NCBI GenBank assembly: GCA_020853375.1 | Contig: JADYZA010000106.1 | Location: 1-9,740 of the forward strand | DNA length: 9,740 nucleotides | DNA from: Verrucomicrobiota bacterium | Lineage (GTDB): Bacteria; Verrucomicrobiota; Kiritimatiellia; Kiritimatiellales; Tichowtungiaceae | Direction of reading: 5' to 3' | Made by a program: the position numbers and the translations under genes | Part shown: one piece after another, positions 6,426 to 9,740 of the stretch | How positions within the stretch are numbered: the stretch's first letter is position 1 | Layout of the letters: each line of letters begins with the position of its first letter | The notes under the pieces: model-generated | Database searches by the model: none | What the model was told of the DNA's origin: nothing | What the model saw: only the letters and a program-made list of their open reading frames with translations

Positions 6426-8096
6426 TTATTTCTTCATTGCCAGATCAGAAGCCCGGCGTCCGTTGACATCCACCTCGGTGGCGGTGACAAAGATCATCAG
6501 GTTGCGTTTAACGCTCCGTTCACCTTCCGAGCGGAAGAGACGGCCGATCAGCGGAATGCTTCCAAGGACTGGAACTTTATCCTTATAGGTTTCCAGTTTG
6601 TCGAAAATCAAGCCGCCCATACCGATCGTGCTGCCATCGGCTACAGTAACCTGAGTGCTCATTTCGCGCAGGCGGAAATATGGGAGTTTTCCGTTCACCT
6701 GCGGCACCTTAATACCGTCTACGGAAGGGATCGCCTTGCGGCTGTTTTCACCAAATCCGTAATTCCCTGGGCCATAATATCTGTAATTCGAATTAGTAGC
6801 AGGATTATCCTGCAATATCGAAGCGTTGTCGTTAATGTTTGATGCAGTAGTGTACAGGGCTGTTACGATAGGATTATAGATCGCTCCGACAGCGTTAGCC
6901 GATCCGTCTGCCAGCTGGCTCAAAACGGGGTAGCGACCGCCAATTCGGTTTGCCTGTGCGTATGTACGAGCCCAGACGATCATGGAGGCATCAGCTGGGG
7001 TGAGCTGGTAGGAGTCGTAGCCGATCAGATCCATCACGCGGGGTTTCAGTGTCAGGTCAATCAGACCGACTTCTTTACCCTTGCGCAGTTCAGGGGTCAC
7101 TTCCATCTGAACACCGATCAGTTCAGACTTCCAGCCGCTGTAGTCCGCAAACACGCTGGTGTTCTGCGATTTGGCGCTGAGCGACTTTGGAACCATCTGG
7201 TCTTCGCCGACCCAGATATTGGCGGATTTTCCGCTGAGGGTGGTCACGCTAGGAGCGGAGAGAACATCGGCATCATCCGACTGTTCGAGCGCGCTGATAA
7301 CCAGATTCCAGCGGAGTGATCCTGCTGTTTTGGCCAGCACCAGTTCGCCAGCCGCTGCTGTTGATCCCATTGCTGCGGTTGTCCGCAGTCCGCCATCCAT
7401 GATCTTCTGGCCGGGCAGGGTCAGGTTTTCGAAAATGTTGGCCGCGCCGCCGTCTTTACTGACAAATTCCCAGTCGAATCCGAGCTGTTTGAGGGTGTTC
7501 TGGCTGACTTCAATGAATTTGGTCTGAATTTCGACCTGCTTGCCCATCAGATTGCGCTTGGCGCTGTGTTCATCGGCCAGTCTGTCTTCGATGGTCAGCA
7601 TATTGTCGAGCGTCTGCCGGACGAAGAGCCGCTTGAATTCGGGGCGGTAGAGGGCTGAGGTGTGTTTGGGGAAGTCAACACCGTTGAAGAATCCGGAAAC
7701 ATCCAGAGCGCCGGTCTGCGCATCCACCACGTTTCCTTCGGCCAGTTCTGTGCCGACCGATTCCGACACTTTATAGGAGCGGAAGATGATGTCGTTGGCG
7801 GAGTTCCATGCGTTGGCGGTTTCAAGGGCGGCGTTCCGTTCATCCTTGGCGATCGGGTCGGCCTTGAATACAGAGGCGACACCTTTGGCGGCGGTGACGG
7901 TTTCGTCGCTGACCATCTTGACCGCATCACCGACTACATTGACCGTGTCCCGAGGAGCCGACTTGACCTCCCGAACGGCACTTTCCAGAACCACATCGCT
8001 GTTCACCGCATAGTCTCGAGCGGTCATCACTGTCTGAGCGTTCCCTTGCAGGGAAGCCAAGAGCAGAGTCGTCATTCCCATCACTGCTTTTCGCAT
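6426..8096 (-). CDS. Secretin-family outer-membrane protein A, first gene of a paralogous pair (556 aa)
   Basis: A GspD/PilQ-type secretin homologue, predicted to form or contribute to an outer-membrane channel. A Sec signal peptide (residues 1-20, cleavage near GNA/Q) has no lipobox Cys. Residues about 21-135 have no domain I can name. A short ring-building-like segment follows (about 140-180, LYRPEFKRLFVRQTLDNML), then the secretin core (187-542): VEIQTKFIEVSQNTLKQLGF, SALEQSDDADVLSAPSV, VADGSTIGMGGL, VPVLGSIPLIGRLFR and KRNLMIFVTA.

The last 78 core residues (470-547) match secretin B at 54 positions by hand alignment, so the two arose by duplication. Between strands near 360 and 470 there is a Tyr/Asn/Gly-rich insertion about 80 residues longer than in B.

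The start is set by AGGAG (8108-8104) seven bases upstream. This gene leads the operon. No motor, platform or pseudopilin genes are visible nearby. Confidence 0.88.
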   Translation of the reverse strand: MRKAVMGMTTLLLASLQGNAQTVMTARDYAVNSDVVLESAVREVKSAPRDTVNVVGDAVKMVSDETVTAAKGVASVFKADPIAKDERNAALETANAWNSANDIIFRSYKVSESVGTELAEGNVVDAQTGALDVSGFFNGVDFPKHTSALYRPEFKRLFVRQTLDNMLTIEDRLADEHSAKRNLMGKQVEIQTKFIEVSQNTLKQLGFDWEFVSKDGGAANIFENLTLPGQKIMDGGLRTTAAMGSTAAAGELVLAKTAGSLRWNLVISALEQSDDADVLSAPSVTTLSGKSANIWVGEDQMVPKSLSAKSQNTSVFADYSGWKSELIGVQMEVTPELRKGKEVGLIDLTLKPRVMDLIGYDSYQLTPADASMIVWARTYAQANRIGGRYPVLSQLADGSANAVGAIYNPIVTALYTTASNINDNASILQDNPATNSNYRYYGPGNYGFGENSRKAIPSVDGIKVPQVNGKLPYFRLREMSTQVTVADGSTIGMGGLIFDKLETYKDKVPVLGSIPLIGRLFRSEGERSVKRNLMIFVTATEVDVNGRRASDLAMKK

Positions 8097-8399
8097 GCCA
8101 TGTCTCCTTTTTTCTGTACCCTATATCCCTCTGCCGGAAGCCACCGACCCTATTCCGAGGTTTTTATTAGAAAGCCGAACAAAAACTTCCTGAATACGTC
8201 TGTAAGATTCTTCCGCACCCGATGCTAAAAACTGGTGGAGTGTCAGTAAATTTTAATTCGTTGTCAAAATAAAACCTGCTCAATTTCGTTCCAGAGCGTT
8301 TTGGCCTTGGAAAATGCGATTTTTCCGCACATTGGAAGGTTTATTGATTTTCAATTTTTGTTCTTCCGGAAGCCGCGGCGCAAACGCCATTCTCGCCGC
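8097..8399. promoter_or_regulatory. Divergent intergenic region between secretin A and comF
   Basis: About 300 bp without a gene I can defend; it must drive transcription both ways. On the minus strand a perfect -35 hexamer TTGACA (8267-8262) lies 17 bases before GACACT (8244-8239), which keeps only the key A and T positions of a -10 box. This would give the secretin operon a leader of roughly 135 bases. No convincing plus-strand promoter was found for comF. No clear operator palindrome, riboswitch or terminator is visible. The comF reading frame stays open upstream to a TTG at 8301, so the boundary near 8358-8399 depends on the comF start. Confidence 0.3.
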
Positions 8400-9095
8400 A
8401 TGCTTGACCTGCTTTATCCAAGGAACTGCATCCAGTGCGGCGAAACCGCTCCGGAGCCGATGAACTATATCTGCTGGGACTGTCTTTGCACTACGCCCAA
8501 GGTTGATCCGCCGTTCTGTGAGCTGTGCGGCGATCCGGTCGCTGGCGATATTCAGCATGACTACACCTGTTTCGCCTGCGCCCGCGAAACGCCTGCTTTC
8601 AGCCGGGCCCGTTCCGCCGTCCGTTATGAAGGGGCGGTCGGCGAGTCGTTGCGCGCTCTTAAATATGGCTCAGCTCTCTGGATGGTGCGGGATATGACGG
8701 AACTGCTTTTGGCCTGTGTGCAGGCGGAGTATTCCGGAGTCGAGTTTGATGTGATCACTGCGGTGCCGCTGTTTTCGCCTCGGCGGCGCGAGCGCGGATT
8801 CAATCAGGCGGCACTGCTGGCGGAGGCACTGGGCCGCCGTTTGCGGCTTCCTTTTCGGGAGCGGCTGCTCCGGCGCGTTCGCGCGACCGTCAGCCAAACG
8901 GGTTTGACAGCGCCCCAGCGTGCCGCTAACGTGCACGGCGCTTTTCGGATTGGGCTGTTTGCCCGTCCGGCAGGTTTGAGAATTTTGTTGGTTGACGATG
9001 TGATGACCACGGGTGCCACAGTCAACGCCTGTGCTAAAGCGCTTAAACGGGGCGGTGCGGCATCGGTTTATGTGGTGACGGTGGCGAGAGGCTAA
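8400..9095 (+). CDS. comF: ComF-family protein: zinc-finger plus phosphoribosyltransferase-like domain (231 aa)
   Basis: Members of this family act in DNA uptake during natural transformation where studied, and are also widespread in bacteria not known to be competent; their biochemical role is unsettled.

The N-terminal part has paired cysteines typical of the ComF zinc finger: C10/C13, C25/C28, C40/C43 and C57/C60. The C-terminal part is a type I phosphoribosyltransferase fold with AVPLFSPRRRERGFNQA and the PRPP-binding loop LLVDDVMTTGAT (about 196-207), including the acidic pair D199-D200.

I start at the first ATG, giving MLDLLYPRNCIQCG, the usual N-terminus of the family. No Shine-Dalgarno sequence precedes it. 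In-frame TTG codons at 8358 or 8301 would add a basic extension (RKPRRKRHSRR) and cannot be excluded. accD follows after 13 bp, so the two are very likely co-transcribed. Confidence 0.92.
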   Translation: MLDLLYPRNCIQCGETAPEPMNYICWDCLCTTPKVDPPFCELCGDPVAGDIQHDYTCFACARETPAFSRARSAVRYEGAVGESLRALKYGSALWMVRDMTELLLACVQAEYSGVEFDVITAVPLFSPRRRERGFNQAALLAEALGRRLRLPFRERLLRRVRATVSQTGLTAPQRAANVHGAFRIGLFARPAGLRILLVDDVMTTGATVNACAKALKRGGAASVYVVTVARG

Positions 9096-9108
9096 AAAAG
9101 GATTTTTT

Positions 9109-9740
9109 ATGGCTTTACGATTCGGCAAGAAAAAATATTCGACGGTTCAGGTGCGCAAACGGGATGTTCCGGACGGTTTGTGGGAAAAATGCCCCGGCTG
9201 CGGCGAGATTCTCTATGCCAAAGAGCTTGAGGCCAGCCTCCAGGTTTGTCCGAAGTGTTGCTTCCATTTCACCTTGGGGCGTCAAAAGCGAATCGAACTG
9301 TTCGCCGATGAAGGAACCTTTGTTGAGTGGGACGCCGATCTGACCACCGCCGATCCACTTGGGTTTACCGGCAAGGATTCGTACATCGCGAAACTCGAAG
9401 CCAATCAGAAAAAAACTGGCTTTAAGGATGCCGTCACCTGCGGTGCGGCCAAGCTTAACGGACGGAACATTGGTCTTGGCGTGATGGACTTTTCGTTCCT
9501 CGGCGCCAGTATGGGTAGTGTCGTCGGTGAGAAAATCACCCGCCTGATCGAACGCTGCACCGCTGAAAAACTTCCCTGTGTTCTGGTTTGCACCTCCGGC
9601 GGCGCCCGCATGTATGAGGGATTGTATAGTCTGATGCAGATGGCGAAAACCAGCGCGGCGCTGGCCCGCCACGCCAAAGCCGGCCTGCCGTATATTCCGG
9701 TGCTCACCCATCCGACCATGGCGGGTGTGATGGCCAGCTT
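9109..9740 (+). CDS. accD: Acetyl-CoA carboxylase carboxyltransferase subunit beta (partial, 3' end outside window)
   Basis: AccD, together with AccA, transfers the carboxyl group from biotin on AccB to acetyl-CoA to make malonyl-CoA, the committed step of fatty-acid synthesis in the cytoplasm. The first 210 residues are present, against about 280-300 for the family; the frame stays open to the window edge.

The N-terminal zinc ribbon has C28-x2-C31 and C47-x2-C50, in WEKCPGCGEILY and VCPKCCFHF. The usual Gly after the last zinc Cys is Cys51 here. The carboxyltransferase core follows, with FLGASMGSVVGEK (130-142), TSGGARMYEG (162-171), SLMQMAKTSAAL (174-185) and THPTMAGVMAS (200-210). SGGAR is the oxyanion-type loop characteristic of the family.

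The start ATG has AAGGA (9098-9102) six bases upstream. It lies 13 bp after comF. Confidence 0.97.
   Translation, partial: MALRFGKKKYSTVQVRKRDVPDGLWEKCPGCGEILYAKELEASLQVCPKCCFHFTLGRQKRIELFADEGTFVEWDADLTTADPLGFTGKDSYIAKLEANQKKTGFKDAVTCGAAKLNGRNIGLGVMDFSFLGASMGSVVGEKITRLIERCTAEKLPCVLVCTSGGARMYEGLYSLMQMAKTSAALARHAKAGLPYIPVLTHPTMAGVMAS

Noticed and set aside
5998..6588. 196-codon plus-strand open frame across the secretin A/B junction
   Set aside because: It lies antisense to two clearly recognised secretin genes and their Shine-Dalgarno region. Its Gly/Arg/Phe-rich sequence is the complement of the Ala/Pro linker.
4702..8096. Possible complete type II secretion or type IV pilus locus
   Set aside because: Only secretins are present. 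No ATPase, inner-membrane platform, alignment protein or pseudopilin is encoded in the window.
8081..8101. Upstream ATG (8101-8099, minus strand) opening a six-codon frame that overlaps the secretin A start
   Set aside because: It is only two bases from the AGGAG, too close for initiation. The next ATG has ideal spacing, so a leader-peptide role is not supported.
7662..8228. 188-codon plus-strand open frame over the secretin A 5' region
   Set aside because: It is antisense to the signal peptide and N-terminal region of secretin A and has no recognisable domain or ribosome binding site.
9115..9711. 198-codon minus-strand open frame
   Set aside because: It is entirely antisense to accD, which has family motifs throughout.

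Overview
The window looks like chromosomal DNA of a Gram-negative bacterium from the PVC group, most likely Verrucomicrobiota/Kiritimatiellota. This is inferred from gene style, not from a marker gene. The clues are short secretins with reduced periplasmic parts, a very large Thr/Ser/Asn-rich exported protein made of beta-sandwich modules with a C-terminal 'YRVWFSTTSPGGPW'-type domain, and a zinc-finger AccD. There are no tRNA or rRNA genes, insertion sequences, phage genes or CRISPR arrays.

Layout: positions 3-305 (+) hold the 3' end of a membrane-protein gene. A hairpin at 306-335 separates it from a convergent 4.1-kb gene (354-4490, -) for a secreted 1378-residue multidomain protein. Upstream of that gene are a ~150-bp leader region and a rho-independent terminator (4639-4673). 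This terminator closes a two-gene minus-strand operon of paralogous secretin-family proteins: secretin A (6426-8096, transcribed first) and secretin B (4702-6402), 23 bp apart and each with a good Shine-Dalgarno site. A ~300-bp divergent intergenic region (8097-8399) follows. After it, a plus-strand pair encodes a ComF-family phosphoribosyltransferase-like protein (8400-9095) and the start of accD (9109 to the window edge), the beta subunit of acetyl-CoA carboxylase carboxyltransferase.

How the genes may work together: the two secretins probably form or modify an outer-membrane channel, and the large protein downstream is exported by the Sec pathway. It could be cargo of such a channel or a surface/matrix protein, but that link rests only on adjacency and shared strand. 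The terminator between them means they are probably separate transcription units. No ATPase, inner-membrane platform or pseudopilin gene is visible, so this is not a complete type II secretion or type IV pilus locus. comF-accD is a tight housekeeping-type pair. The most notable features are the twin secretins, the long insertion in the secretin domain of A, the Ala/Pro linker plus TPR-like segment of B, and the internal duplications of the large protein.
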